Counted from the stretch's first letter, positions 23,064-35,914 are shown. The stretch: DNA of 64,000 bases from Cryptomeria japonica (GCF_030272615.1 NC_081406.1:232492396-232556395), one strand, 5' to 3'. Notes: generated by a model from the sequence alone, not told the origin. Numbers and translations are program-made.

Positions 23064-25365
23064 TCAATCAAGTGAGCCTTCAAGATCGGCTCTAACCCAT
23101 ATTGTGTCAAGTATTGCCTCGTAGTCAGATTCATGAACTTTCCATAAAATCTTGTTATGAGGTCTACCACGACACTTCATCAAATGAATATTTCTTGCAA
23201 CAACAAGATTAGAGAAATGAAGAATATGTCTGTGTGTTTCAAAGTCCTCGAAAAACCAAACATCATAATTCTTGATAGTGTATCTTCAAAGCCATGTTCC
23301 TATCATGACAATAGACCCTATTGGGTACTCAATACCCTCTTTGTCAATGATTGTGGTTGTCAATTTTCTTTTTGGCTCAACACAATGATACAAATAGTAA
23401 TTTGTTCCTTCTTCATTGTTCTCTTCTGCAACAACTGCATACACATGACTTGCATTTTGTAAAGTGTTAATTAATACCAAAAATAAAGTATGATGTACAA
23501 CAAAATGAACCAAAAAGAATACTTGCAAAAAAATTAACTCAAAAAATCACCTGAATCCACTAGGTCGGATACATGGTCAAAATCCACTGATGCCTCCATC
23601 TGGCTCAATTGTAGTGCTTTGGGAATTTGATATGAATCAATAGGAACAAACTCCGATGAATGAGTATGATCATCACTTATGTAGAAGTGATAGTCTCTTA
23701 CAACCTTTCTATCCTCCTCTGTGCTATCATCTGCATGCATGAATGCTATGTGTACAAAAATAGAAACTTGTGTAGAGTGATAATACATGTATTGCACTTC
23801 ATTTTGAGGTTGTAGTGTATAATTTTCAGCGAAATCAGTGATAGAGACAATGGTGGCAAGAGGAAATGTGTCCTTACATAACTTGAATTGCTCATCTAAC
23901 CATCGATCTCTATGTGTATGCATTATGTACTCATAAACTAGTTTCTCTTGAAACATTTTCATAAATTCAGCTACACATATATCATTTTTCACTAGCTCAC
24001 ATCTCTTCAAATCTTTTCCATCTTTAACTCCATATGTGATTGTCTTGTATTTTTTGAAAGAAAATAGTTTCGTACCAATTTCATGTGTGCTCTCCAAATG
24101 TACGCATCTTGGTAAACATTGCAAACCACCACATATAGAACAAGAACCTTCCAAACAAGGCATCTTATAATAAATGAAACCATCATGTCTATTACATAGC
24201 ACAACTGAAATAAATTCTCTTACTGACTTAGGAGGTGCTTGTATATTACATTCCTGCAAAACATCGTTAGTGTGCAAAGTAGAACAAATATGATGAAAAA
24301 TATCATAGTGCATGGGAAATTCAATATGCATCCTACAACAACACGTGGTGCGTACATGATTAATATTAATATAAAAAGGTTTTTACCATTTCAAAAAATC
24401 TTTGAGAAATTCTTATTTGAGGAAACTTTTGAAGGAATCTTTCATAAAATTTAGTTTGAGTCATATCCAGATAGTGTTTGGCACGTGGCTCATGATTTGT
24501 AGATCAATTCGCCTTCTAACAACATCTCTTTGGTTGGGCAAAACTCTTGTGTTGTAATGCCAAATTTTTTTAATTAATGTTCTTAATGCATCAACAACAA
24601 CCTTGTCTTTGCATGGTAGTCTACCAAAGAATGCTTTACTTAATGTTGTTCTACTAATATTTAATGACTTACTTGTTTTGCTTATCAAACGATCTTTTTT
24701 TATTTTCTTGCTCATTATGGTTGATGTAATGACACATTGAGTAGCATTAGAATCTTTAGTACATGATTTTGAACCAATAGCTTGATATGCATCAAATAGT
24801 TTTCTCACAATAGTTCTTTCACTGTTACTTTCAGATGATCTTAGTCCTAGAATTTTCATTCTCTCTCTAAAATTCAAATTTTTAATCATTTGAACAATTA
24901 ATTGACATCTTGTGGTTGATTTAAGTTTTTAAAATAGTTTTGCCATATTCTTTTAACCATTCTCCTACAAGTTCGTTCATTCATTTTATTGGGCATTGGC
25001 TTCAATATATTTTCATCAATGTCAATTAGATACTTCGGTTTTCTACGAATGATTCTAGGAGGTGTTAACATCGGTGTATTATGTACATTCAATTCATCAA
25101 ATAAAGAAGGTGTATGTTCATCATTTAATTGATTATTCAATACAGTATCTTCTTCAATTGCATTAGGTTCATATGGTAAATCAAATGTCTCTTCTTCAAT
25201 TGCATTAGGTGCATTATGTTTGTTTGGTAAATCAAATTGAGATGTTGAGGATGACATATCTTCTTCTCCCATTGTTCTTATGTCACACAATTTCTTCATA
25301 CATTGCCTTTGTCTCTCCTTTTGAGCCTCTCGTTGTTCCATCGTTCCTCGCTTATTCTTTCCCAT
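23064..25365 (-). pseudogene. Putative DDE-type transposase, DFAENY family
   Basis: ATG at 25,365 (AACCATGGG context, MGKNKRG) opens a basic N-terminus, followed by acidic and Asn-rich segments. A helical region follows (24,889-24,461; SLNISRTTLSKAFFG), then YLDMTQTKFYERF and ISQRFFEMVKPFY (24,460-24,370). Next come the Cys motif TTCCCRMHIEFPMHYD (24,345-24,300) and CSICGGLQCLPRC. The block ITDFAENYTLQPQNEVQYMY (near 23,850) and a following YISDDHTHSSEF are the likely acidic catalytic region. The C-terminal exon (about 23,450-23,064) has NNEEGTNYYLYHCVEP, IEYPIGSIVMIGTWL and FEDFETH. From memory, proteins with this motif order occur in plant and animal mobile DNA; I cannot name the superfamily. 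Frameshifts near 24,475 and 24,385, a CGA-to-TGA stop, and a missing stretch between the two parts make it dead. Confidence 0.6.
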
Positions 25366-25974
25366 GGTTGATATCGATTGTCCCAAACAGAATCATATTA
25401 CATATATATGTAAACAAAAGTTCATAAACAAACAAATAACCATAAATATGCATCTTATCACTATTTTTTTGGAATCAAACTATTAAACAATCACAATACT
25501 ATTGACAAAACTAATAAGAACAACAATTCAATCATTTGAAATCATGCATAAACAAAAAATTCACTTACTTCTATGTATAAAACAGTGATAGAAGTGTAGA
25601 CACAGTTCCAGTGGGGCCTTCAATGACCTCAAAAACTTCTTTTGAGGCCATTGAGGCTCTTGGGAAACTAAAACTATGTCTATGTACCACATATGTGTTA
25701 CATTAATAACTGCCTATGCATTGTTAGTCCATAAAATGTTGGCAATTCCAACGGTATTCTTTTTTTCCCATTCTGTACTAATAAGTAGTACATACACGCT
25801 CCTAAGTCTAAAAAATGTTATTGTAGGGTAGCGAATAATGGGCTCAGTACCCCATACATGCTTACAAGTAATAAGTACCCACATACATGCTCCTACGCCT
25901 TTAAAAAAGTTATGGCAGGGTAGTGAACTAATAGTTTCAATACCCCATACGTGCTATTGGTAGTAGAAAAAATG
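25366..25974 (-). promoter_or_regulatory. 5' region of the DFAENY gene with degenerate CATACRYGCT motifs
   Basis: On the minus strand a good splice donor (AGAAGTAAGTG, about 25,575-25,565) suggests a 5' untranslated exon and intron. I see no clear acceptor before the ATG. On the plus strand, between 25,788 and 25,960, TACACGCTCC, CCCCATACATGCTT, ACATACATGCTCC and CCCCATACGTGCTATT recur every 30-70 bp. They resemble CpG-decayed versions of the GCGTACGC/GCGCTA arrays. The same donor and flanking exon (ACAGTTSCAGTGGGG) recur at 37,946-37,986. Confidence 0.45.
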
Positions 25975-25996
25975 TGAATGAAAAGGGAGGAGGGAG

Positions 25997-26028
<32 letters not shown>

Positions 26029-26532
26029 GGGAGAGTAGGGGGGAGGGAGAGAGGGAGGGGGCGGAAGGGAAGGAGGGAGGGAGAGAGGGAGAGAAGAGGG
26101 GGGGAGGGTGGGAGAGAAGAAAAGGTATAGAGGAAGGGAGAGGGAGAGTAGGTGGGAGGGAGGGAAAGAGGGAAGGAGAGAGAGGGAGAGAGAGAGAGAG
26201 AGAGGGGGAGGGAAGGTAGAGAGAGGGAGAGAGGTAGAGGGAGGGAGAGAGGGAGAGAAGAGGAGGAAGGGTGGGAGAGAAGAAGGGGTATGGAGGAAGG
26301 GAGAGGGAGAGTAGGGGGGAGGGAGGGAGAGAGAGGGGGGGGAGGGAGAGGAAGAGAGAGAGAGGGAAAGAGGGAGAGGGAGAGAGAGGGAGAGGAGAGA
26401 GAGAGGGAGGAGGGAAGGTAGAGAGAGGAGAGAGGTAGAGGGAGGGAGAGAGGGAGAGAAGAGGGGGGATGGTGGGAGAGAAGAAGAGGTATGGAGGAAG
26501 GGGGGGGAGGGAGAGAGAGGTGGGGAGGGAGA

Positions 26533-26623
<91 letters not shown>

Positions 26624-27270
26624 GGAGAGAGGTAGAGGGAGGGAGAGAGGGAGAGAAGAGGGGGGAGGGTGAGAGAGAAGAAGGGGTATGGAGGAAGGGA
26701 GAGGGAGAGTAGGGGGAGGGAGAGAGAGGAGAGGGGGGAGGGAGGGGGAGGGGAAGGAAGAGAGAGAGAGAGAGGGAAGGAGGGAGAGGGAGAGGGAGAG
26801 AGAGGGGGGAGGGAGAGGAAGAGAGAGAGAGAGGGAAGGTGGGAGAGGGAGAGAGAGGGAGAGAGAGAGGGGGAGGGAAGGTAGAGAGAAGGAGAGAGGT
26901 AGAGGGAGGGAGAGAAGGAGAGAAGAGGGGGGAGGGTGGGAGAGAAGAAGGGGCATGGAGGAAGGGAGAGGGAGAGTAGGGAGGAGGGAGGGAGATAGAG
27001 AGGGGGTAGGGAGAGGAAGAGAGATAGAGGGAAGGAGGGAGAGGGAGAGAGAGGGAGAGAGAGAGGGGGGAGGGAAGGTAGAGATAGGGAGAGAGGTAGA
27101 GGGAGTGATAGAGGGAGAGAAGAGAGGGGAGGGTGGGAGAGAAAAGGGGTATGGAGGAAGGGAGAGGGAGAGTAGGGGGGAGGGAGGGAGAGGAGAGAGA
27201 GGAGGGATGGGGAGGGGGAGGAGAGGAGAGAGAGGGAAGGAGGGAGAGGGAGAGAGAGAGAGAGGGGGGG
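25975..27270. repeat. Polypurine tract, left part
   Basis: About 1.3 kb is almost purely G and A on the plus strand (GAGA, GGGA, GGAG runs). A landmark GTATGGAGGAAGGGAGAG or close variant recurs near 26,125, 26,290, 26,490, 26,688, 26,955 and 27,150, so there is a longer minisatellite order of roughly 165-270 bp within the simple repeat. The tract is interrupted by the chromovirus and resumes at 35,158. Long open frames here on both strands (Arg/Glu/Gly or Ser/Leu/Pro) are low-complexity artefacts. Confidence 0.9.
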
Positions 27271-28863
27271 TGATGGGATGGGGTTTGGGATAGACTAGCC
27301 TAGTCTATGCTCTTGGATCCTTTCCTTGGATCTCATAGTGTTCTCCTCACACCCTAGCTCTCTAGGACTTCCTTTTCTTGAGGAATCCCCTGATCTTTCC
27401 CAATCCACCCACCAATGAGTTGCTATGCTGCTCCTAAGGTCTCACCTACTCATGAGACTCAAAATCCCTTACTATGGCTTAATAAGAGCTAATCTTGTTC
27501 CACACCTTCCAAGGTCTTAGCAAGGTTGTTTCAGGTCTATTTTAAGGTTTTCCACCCATTTATGAGCCCCCAAGAGGTTTCAAGATTCTAACCCCTTATC
27601 GATTTCACAAATTTGGGTTTTTGCCTTCAAAAACAGCTACAAGGATTAGGACCAATTAGGCCTCCTAACCGGTTCTTCTAGGGCTCCCTCTCACAAATGA
27701 TGCACAAACAACCCTAACTCCAAAAATGGACTATCATTAAATTGGAAAGGGCTCAAGGAATTTCTAGGTTTGGGCCTCCAAGTGGCCATACAGTGCCTAG
27801 GGTGAATTTTGGGGTTTTACAAGGGTTTTATGAGGGTTTTGTAGTCTGCCTGGTTCACAGTGAAGGTTTTGTGTGTTAGCCACCTTGTTTTGATTGGTGT
27901 AGGCTCCTCCTTCACACCAATGAGGCTTCAAACACTCCTCTGCACTTCCTCCAAAGGATGTACTCTTCTCTATCCAACCTTGCTCTCCAAGACCTCTGCA
28001 ATCTAACCTCTCCTAACCGGGCACTGTCCAGTCTCACCTAGGAGTAGGTCCTTGCTTGGCCTTCCTGCATTTTCAAGGGCCCTGATTGCTTGGGACTATA
28101 GAACAGAGTTTTCACATCCATTCTCCATGGTTTCATGGTGGTTCCACAACGGGGAATGGAGTTAAGACTTCATTTACACAATCCTATCCAAAATTGGACA
28201 GTAAGAAGATAGTTTGCAAACTATTTACAAACTCACACAATCTGCAAGTAAAAAGCTAAACTAATTGCTTGAAATGAAATTTTTACAACATGAAAGACAA
28301 ACCACATAGATTCAGACATTTCTCAATCCATTAACTTGCTTGTTTTCTTCATTCAAATTGATTGGTAACAGTTTTACAGTCTCAGTCTGATCTATTTGCT
28401 AGGGCCATACAAAGTCTGACATCCAACCCTTTCATTTAGGGTTTGCAAGTACTTATACTACCTATACCTCGGTCTATGTGCCAAAACTAGGGTTTTCCAC
28501 ACTAACCTAAAGAACTTGACATCATGGTGGAAAAGTTGCTTGACAACTTTTAAAAGTTGTCATGCAACTTTTGCAACTTTTGAGCAACTTTCCCCAATGT
28601 TGCTTTTTATGACTCCTAGACCCACAATGGGCCAACCTAAGGACACCACCATGATGTGAAGGACCCCTAAACACCTCTAGGGAGACACATACCCTCCATT
28701 TTCAAGAAAATCATAATCTTGATTCATGACCCCTAAGATCTCCACTAGGACCCTAATTAGGACCTATGAGCACATGGCTCATTATTTTATGTACAATGGC
28801 TTCATAAGAAGCATAACACCAAAAAAAAAAGAAAGAGAAAGGGTTTGGAAGGGTGCTCCTGCA
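27271..28863 (-). repeat. Chromovirus 3' LTR
   Basis: On the plus strand it starts TGATGGGATGGGG and ends GCTCCTGCA. It is 1,593 bp and matches 33,566-35,157 with few visible differences. It contains interleaved AAAGTTG/CAACTTT inverted repeats near 28,530-28,600 that could fold into stems. Confidence 0.9.
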
Positions 28864-28882
28864 CCATACTCCCCCTCTACAC
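28864..28882 (-). promoter_or_regulatory. Polypurine tract (plus-strand primer) of the chromovirus
   Basis: On the minus strand the sequence just before the 3' LTR reads AGAGGGGGAGTATGG, the expected position and composition for a primer of second-strand synthesis. Confidence 0.7.
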
Positions 28883-28887
28883 ACAAC

Positions 28888-31800
28888 TTAAGAAATAGAA
28901 GAAGAGATGAGAGTCGGGTATATTCCAAGTGCCTTGAACCTGCTCTCCTCCACCCATGTAGCTTCAGATATTGGTTGATCTGCCCATTTCACTGAGTGCT
29001 CCATGTAGACCTGATGTCTAGTTGACTTCTTCACCCTTGATTCCATGATCTCCTTTACTTTAGGCTTCTTCACCTATGGTAAGACATTAACATCAAGGTC
29101 CTGCAGTACCTTGGCTTGGTTCTCAGTCTGCCTTGCTATCTCACCCTTGTACATGATTAGGTCAACTACATTAAAGACTGGTGATATAGCTAATTTGAAG
29201 GTAGGTCAACTTGTAGGTATTCTTACCATATTGCGACAGGATTCTACAAGGTCCTACCCTTCTCATCTATAGTTTGGTAGGATTCCCCACCTTGCATCCT
29301 AGCTTTGCTCAAATGTACCATCACATAGTCACCCACCTTAAACTGAACTTCTCTCCTTTTCTCATCCACTTTGGCTTTCAGTTTTTGAGTGGATTCAAGG
29401 ATGGCCTTCTTAACTTGTTCTTGATCTTCCTTGATGGTTTGAGTGAAGTCTTCTTCTTGCCCACCTCGTCATTTCCAAACTACCAAGGTCTCTCAACTCA
29501 CATACTCCTCTTGGATGTCTGCCACAGACAACCTCAAAAGGACTTCTACCAGTGGATCTATTCACACTGTCATTATATGCATACTCTGCTTGAGAAATGA
29601 TTAGGTCCCATGTTTGGCCATACTCCTTAGTTAAACACCTCAACAAGTTACCTAGCACCCTATTGATGACTTTAGTTTGACCATCTATTTGTGGATGGTA
29701 AGCTGAGCTAAATGACAAGTTAGTTCCTATTCTCTTCCATAATGTTTGCCAAAAATGACCCATGAACTTGCTGTCCCCATCTAAAACAATGCTTAAAGGG
29801 AGTCCATGAATCCTAACAATCTCTTTGAAGAAGAGATGTACAACATAGCTTGCATCAGGTGTGGTCTTACATGGGATAAAATGACTCATTTTGGAAAATC
29901 TATCTACTACCACATAGATGCTGTCCATACCTATTTTAGTCTTGGGAAGTCCTACTACAAAGTCCATGCTTAGACATTCCCAAGGTCTGTTAGGGACCGG
30001 TAATGGTTGATATAAACCAGCATTGCTTGATCCACCTTTGGCTCTTTGGCATACTCCAAATTGTTCTACATATCTTTTCACATCCCTTGGAAACTTTGGC
30101 CAATAGTAGTACCTCTGTACTAAATGTAGGGTCTTATTAATCCCAAAGTGTCCACTCAAACTGCCATTATGTTTTTCTTGGATGAGGTTTTCCCTCATGG
30201 ATCCTCTAGGTACACACAACTGGTTACCCTTGAACAAGAGACCATTTTGGAGAGTGTAATCTGCATACTCACCATGGAAATGGTTCTCAAACTCTTTGCA
30301 AACCTTGTAAGCTGTTGAGAAGTCTTCATCTCCTTCATAGAGGTCTTTGAAACCTTCTATGCCTATTCTTTGCAACTGTAATTCTTGAACTATCAACAGC
30401 TTCCCGCTCAATGCATCTGCCACCCTATTAAGTTGCCCCTTCTTATGCTTAATGGTGAAGGTGAAGGATTGGAGGTATTCCATCCATTTCACATGCCTAT
30501 TACTTAGCTTCTCTTGAGTGTTTTTGTAACTCAATGCCTGATTGTTTGTGAACACTACAAATTCTTTTGGAAGTAGGTAATGCCTCCATTTTTTAAGAGA
30601 CTGCACTAAGGCATACAACTCTAGGTCATAAGCTGAGTACTTCTTCTTTGCTTCATTAAGCTTCTCACTGAAAAATGCCACAGGTCTTCCCTCTTGACTC
30701 AACACACCACCTACTACAATTCCACTTGCATCACACTCCAAAGTGAATAGCTTATAAAACATAGGTAGGATAAGGATGGGTTTTGTGGCTACTTCCTGCT
30801 TCAATAATTGAAATTCTTTGTCTGCTTGCTCAGTCTATTCAAACTTAGTTTTAAGTCCTCCTTTAATGGTATCAAGGACTGGTGCACATATACCACTGAA
30901 ATTCCTCACAAATTTCCTATAGAATTGAGCTAATCCATGGAAACTTCTAACTTTAGTCCCTATTTTAGGTGAAGGCCAATTCAAGATTGCTTCCACTTTG
31001 CTTGGATCCATCTTCAAGGTTCCTTTGGACACCACAAATCCTAAGTAAACCAGCTCTTGCTTCAAGAAGTCACACTTCTCTAGGTTGATGGATAGTTTCT
31101 CCTCATGCAACCTTTCTAAAACTAACCTCAAATGCTCAAGGTGCTCTTCTTTGGTTCTGCTATAGATGAGAATGTCATCTAGGTACACTACCACAAATTT
31201 GCTTGTGAAATCTTTCAACACCTCATTCATCAACCTCATGAAGGTTCTTGGAGCATCAGTAAGCCCAAATGGCATCACAAGCCATTCATACAATCCATCT
31301 GTGGTTTTAAAAGCAGTCTTCCACTCATCACCCTCCTTAATTCTTATTTGGTGATAACCAGTTTTAAGGTCTAGCTTGGTAAAATACATAGCCCCTCCTA
31401 AACAATCCATTAGATCCTCATTCTAGGAATAGGAAACCTATACCTTATGGTAATCCTATTGATTGCTCTTGAGTCAGTGCATAGTCTCCACTTACCTCCT
31501 TTTTTTGATGCTAGCACTACCGGGACTGCACATGGGCTGATGCTCTTCTTAATCAATCCTTGTTCCAATAACTCCTGCACTTGCCTTGCTACTTCCTTAT
31601 TCTGATCAGGTGTGAGCTTATATGCAGCCTTGTTAGGTAAGGATGCACCAGGAATGAAGTCTATTTGATGACTTATAGACCTTCTTGGTGGGAGTGTTGC
31701 AGGTGCTCCATCACTCACTATATCCTTATACTCTTGCAACATTTGCTTCACCTCCTTGGGTATTTCTTCCTACAACTTGTCTTCTTCCTTCTTTGGTTTC

Positions 31801-33524
31801 ACAAAGATGGCACACTTCACTATCTCCTCCTCATGTAGCAAGTTTAAAAACTCTTTACCGGTAGACATTAAAACACTAGGTGTTTTTGAAGTTCCCTCTT
31901 CATCCTCTGTCAAAGACTAAATCTTGAAGGTCTTGCTGTCCTTCTTAAATGATATGGAGTTCTCCTCTCCATCATAGATCACCTTCCTATCAAATTGCCA
32001 AGGTCTTCCTAGCAATAAATGACATGCATCCATAGGCAACACATCACAAAGGATCTTATCCTTGTATCCTCCAATAGAAAACTCTACCCAAGTCTGCTCA
32101 TTGACTAGCACACTCTGTCCTTTGTTCAACCAAGTCACCTTGTAAGGATTGGTGTGGAGTATTCTTATGAGTTTCAACTTTCTCACTACCTCTTCTGAGA
32201 TGATGTTGTTAGTTGAGCCTGTATCAACTATCACCTTGCACACTTTACCAAGAACTTTGTATCTCACCCTAAACAATGCTCTCCTATGTTTGGGTTCCTC
32301 CTTAACCGGTTGTCTGATCAGAATCCTATTGAACATCAGATTCTCACCAACTTCTAATTCAATCTGATCCACATCCGATGTCTTGCTTCTTGAAGAGTCT
32401 TCTTGTGCATAAACAACCCTCTTTCCACTGTTTGATGTGGTAGGCTTGTTAGGGCATCTATATGCTGGGTGTCCCAATTGTCCATAATTGTAACACTTCA
32501 TAGTTGCAAAATAGGAGTTACCTCTGCCGGTACCTCTACCCCTATTTGGACTACCTTGTGCACCTCTTCCTCTAGAGTGTCCTCCTCTGAGATTGGTTTC
32601 ACTGCCATGCTTAGTCAACTTGGCTTCTCCTTGGTTTCTCTGCTCATTTGCTTTGCTTTGGTAACCACCTCAGTGATTCACTTGGTCTCTACCTCTACCT
32701 CTACCCCTGTTATTGGAGTCCCCTTTCCTTTTGTTCCTCTCTTCTACCTTGACAGCAAGTTGATGACATTTCTGAACAATAGTAGGAGTCCATAGGCTTA
32801 TCTCCTCTTGTATGTTCCACTTTAGGCCGCTTAGATACCTAGCCACCTTAATAGATTCATCTTCTTGAACCTTTGATCTAAGACATAGCTTTTGAAACTC
32901 TTTGGTGTAGGAGGTCACATCAAGATCTTTCTACTTCAATCCTTGTCTCTTCTTATGAAGTTGGACTTCATAATCCTTTGGTAAGTAGTTCTCCTTAATC
33001 TTACTCACCATACCTTTCCAATTTGCAATAGGTAGCTTTCCCATGCTAACCCTTTCTTCTTGTAGGTACTTCCACCATGTCAAAGCTGCTCCCCTTAATC
33101 TTGACTTGGCAACTTTAACCTTCTGAGCCTCTGTCACTCCTTCACACTCAAAGTGGTTTTCCATGCCCTCAATCCATTCCATAATAGTGTCTATGTCCAT
33201 TCTTCCATTGAAATGTGGCAATCCTTCAAAAGCTTTGGTGTTCAAAGCCTTGATAGCTTTCACAAAAGGTTCTTCATTGAACAAGGGATTTGGTTCAGGA
33301 ATTATGTCATCTATGTCTATAGTTCTCTTTCCTTTACCCTTGGTGTCTTCATCCCAAGGTTCATGTGTTCTCTGATCCACCACTTCCTGCAGTTTATCCC
33401 TTATCTCAATCGTGGCTGCTCCAAGGAGTCTATTCTTCTCCTTCTGCTCTTCTACCTCTCTAGCTAGCTCTGCATTAGTAACCATTCTTCTCTCCCCTAC
33501 TGATTCACCAGTATATAGAGACAT
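28888..33524 (-). pseudogene. Chromovirus gag-pol polyprotein
   Basis: Gag starts at 33,524 (MSLYTGESVG) and includes a capsid segment. The zinc knuckle reads CYNYGQLGHPAYRC near 32,490, its second Cys replaced by Tyr. Protease has VIVDTGSTNNIIS (about 32,240) and LLLGRPWQFDRK. RT has YLDD in [11 protein letters not shown] (about 31,190) and is followed by RNase H. Integrase (30,200-29,600) keeps the H-H part of its zinc site, but VEQFGVCQRAKG has Phe where the first Cys is expected. In its catalytic core the Glu of GQTEV-type motifs is Lys (GQTKVIN). A chromodomain-like tail (RHQVYMEHSVKWADQP, ATWVEES; 29,030-28,930) would target chromatin. Stops at about 32,934, 32,671, 31,917, 31,770 and 30,836 fit CAG/CGA/TGG decay. 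Frameshifts lie near 31,412 and 29,470. Confidence 0.9.
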
Positions 33525-33549
33525 ACATAGTCCAACAAGTCTTTAACTA

Positions 33550-33562
33550 GGCTCTGATACCA
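33550..33562 (-). promoter_or_regulatory. Primer binding site (tRNA-iMet), chromovirus
   Basis: The plus strand reads GGCTCTGATACCA, identical to a plant initiator tRNA-Met 3' end. The minus-strand complement TGGTATCAGAGCC lies 3 bp inside the 5' LTR, which fixes the minus orientation of the element. Confidence 0.92.
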
Positions 33563-33565
33563 ATC

Positions 33566-35157
33566 TGATGGGATGGGGTTTGGGATAGACTAGCCTAGTC
33601 TATGCTCTTGGATCCTTTCCTTGGATCTCCTAGTGTTCTCCTCACACCCTAGGGTCTCTAGGACTTCCTTTTCTTGAGGAATCCCCTGACCTTTCCGAAT
33701 CCACCCACCAATGAGTTGCTATGCTGCTCCTAAGGTCTCACCTACTCATGAGACTCAAAATCCCTTACTATGGCTAATAAGGGCTAATCTTGTTCCACAC
33801 CTTCCAAGGTCTTAGCAAGGTTGTTTCAGGTCTATTTTAAGGTTTTTCCACCCATTTATGAGCCCCCAAGAGGTTTCAAGATTCTAACCCCTTATCGATT
33901 TCACAAATTTGGGTTTTTGCCTTGAAAAAGGGCTACAAGGATTAGGACCAATTAGGCCTCCTAATCGGTCTTCTAGGGCTCCCTCTCACAAATGATGCAC
34001 AAACAACCCTAACTCCCAAAATGGATTGCCATTCAATTAGCAAGGGCTCAAGGATTTTCTAGGTTTTGGGCCTCCAAGTGGCTGTACAGTGCCTAGGGTG
34101 AATTTTGGGGTTTTACAAGGGTTTTATGAGGGTTTTGTAGTCTGCCTGGGTCAGAGTGAAGGTTTTGTGCATTAGCCACCTCGTTTGGATTGGTGTAGGA
34201 TCCTCCTTCACACCAATGAGGCTTCAAACACTCCTCTGCACTTCCTCCAAAGGATGTACTCTTCTCTGTCTAACCTTGCTCTCCAAGACCTCTGCAATCT
34301 AACCTCTCCTAACTAGGCACTGTCCAGTCTCGCCTAGGAGTAGGTCCTTGCTTGGCCTTCCCGCATTTTCAAGGGCCCTTCTTGCTTGGGACTATAGTAC
34401 AAAGTCTTCACATCCATTCCCCATGGTTTCATGGTGGTTCCACAACAGGGAATGGAGTTAAGACTTCATTTACACAATCCTGTCCAAAACTGGACAGTAA
34501 GAAGACAGTTTGCAAACTATTTACAAACTCACACAATCTGCAAGTAAAAAGCTAAACTAATTGCTTGAAATGAAAGTATTTACAACATGAAAGACAAACC
34601 ACATAGATTCAAACATTTCTCAATCCATTAACTTGCTTGTTTTCTTCATTCAAACTGACTGGTAACAGTTTTACAGTCTCAGTCTGATCTATTTGCTAGG
34701 GCCGTACAAAGTCTGACATCCAACCCTTTCATTTAGGGTTTGCAAGTGGTTATACTACCTATACCTTGGTCGGTGTGCCCAAACTAGGGTTTTCCATGCT
34801 AATCTAAAGAACTTGACATCATGGTGGAAAAGTTGCTTGACAACTTTTAAAAGTTGTCATGCAACTTTTGCAACTTTTGAGCAACTTTCCAATGTTGCTT
34901 TTTATGACTCCTAGACCCACAATGGGCCAACCTAAGGAAACCACCATGATGTGAAGGACCCCTAAACACCTCCAGCACACACATACCCTCCATTTTCAAG
35001 AAAATCACAATCTTGACTCATGACCCCTAAGATCTCCACTAGGACCCTAACTAGGACCTATGAGCACATGGCTCATTATTTTATGTACAATGGCTTCATA
35101 AGAAGCATAACACCAACAAAACAAGAAAGAGAAAGAGTTTGGAAGGGTGGTCCTGCA
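33566..35157 (-). repeat. Chromovirus 5' LTR
   Basis: On the plus strand it starts TGATGGGATGGGG and ends GGTCCTGCA. It is 1,592 bp and nearly the same length as its partner at 27,271-28,863. It carries the promoter for minus-strand transcription, but I did not find a TATA box I would insist on. Confidence 0.9.
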
Positions 35158-35500
35158 ATAGGGGGGAGGGAGAGGAAGAGAGAGAGAGAGGTGGGAGGAA
35201 AGGTAGAGAGAAGGAGAGAGGTAGAGGGGGGGAGAGAGGGAGAGAAGAGGGGGGAGGGTGGGAGAGAAGAATGGGTATGGAGGAAGGGAGAGAGAGAGTA
35301 GGGGGGAGGGAGGGAGAGAGAGAGGAGGGAGGGAGAGGAAGAGAGGGAGAGGGAAGGAGGGAGAGGGAGAGAGAGGAAGAGAGATAGAGAGGGGGGAGGG
35401 AAGTTAGAGAGAGGGAAGGAGAGAGAGGGAGAGAGAGAGAGGGGGAGGGAAAGTAGAGGGAGAGAGAGAGAGAGAGGGTGGGAGGGAAGGTAGAGAGGGA

Positions 35501-35580
<80 letters not shown>

Positions 35581-35699
35581 AGAGAGAGGGAGAGAGGAAG
35601 AGGTAGGTAGAGAGGTAGAGAAGAGGGGGGAGGGTGGGAGAGAAGAAGGGGTATGGAGGATGGGAGAGGGAGAGTAGGGTGGAGGGAGGGAAGGAGGGA

Positions 35700-35767
<68 letters not shown>

Positions 35768-35873
35768 ATGAGGGAGAAGGAGAGAGAGGGAGAGAGAGAG
35801 AGAGGGGGAGCGAAGGTAGAAAGAGGGAGAGCGGTAGAGGGAGGGAGAGGGAGAGAAGAGGGGGGAGGGAGGG
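35158..35873. repeat. Polypurine tract, right part
   Basis: This continues 25,975-27,270 beyond the chromovirus: the same GGGA/GAGA composition and the GTATGGAGGA landmark near 35,275 and 35,650. It has long pure (GA) runs near 35,507-35,576 and 35,704-35,764. The two parts sum to about 2.0 kb. Confidence 0.9.
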
Positions 35874-35914
35874 ACCTATAACAACACCAAATAGCACACC
35901 ATAGGACCTATAAC

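Larger units (their letters stand above)
27271..35157 (-). mobile_element. Ty3/Gypsy chromovirus, complete with two LTRs
   Basis: This is a 7.9-kb element with LTRs at 27,271-28,863 and 33,566-35,157. It has a tRNA-iMet primer site and gag-protease-RT-RNase H-integrase-chromodomain in that order on the minus strand. It was inserted into the polypurine tract, which continues on both sides. A 5-bp target duplication cannot be resolved in the G-rich flanks (GGGGG on the left, ATAGG on the right). The chromodomain and the protease and integrase style point to a chromovirus, probably near Reina or Galadriel, but the clade is not certain. Coding is interrupted by stops and two frameshifts, so the element is non-autonomous. 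Confidence 0.9.

Noticed and set aside
25937-27293. Long open frames of Arg/Glu/Gly or Ser/Leu/Pro repeats (up to 339 codons)
   Set aside because: They are translations of GA/CT simple repeat in several frames and both strands; no codon-level or motif evidence of a gene.
33550-33562. Initiator tRNA-like GGCTCTGATACCA as a tRNA gene fragment (also at 44,776 and 59,401)
   Set aside because: Only the last 13 bases are present and each lies at an LTR edge, so they are primer binding sites.
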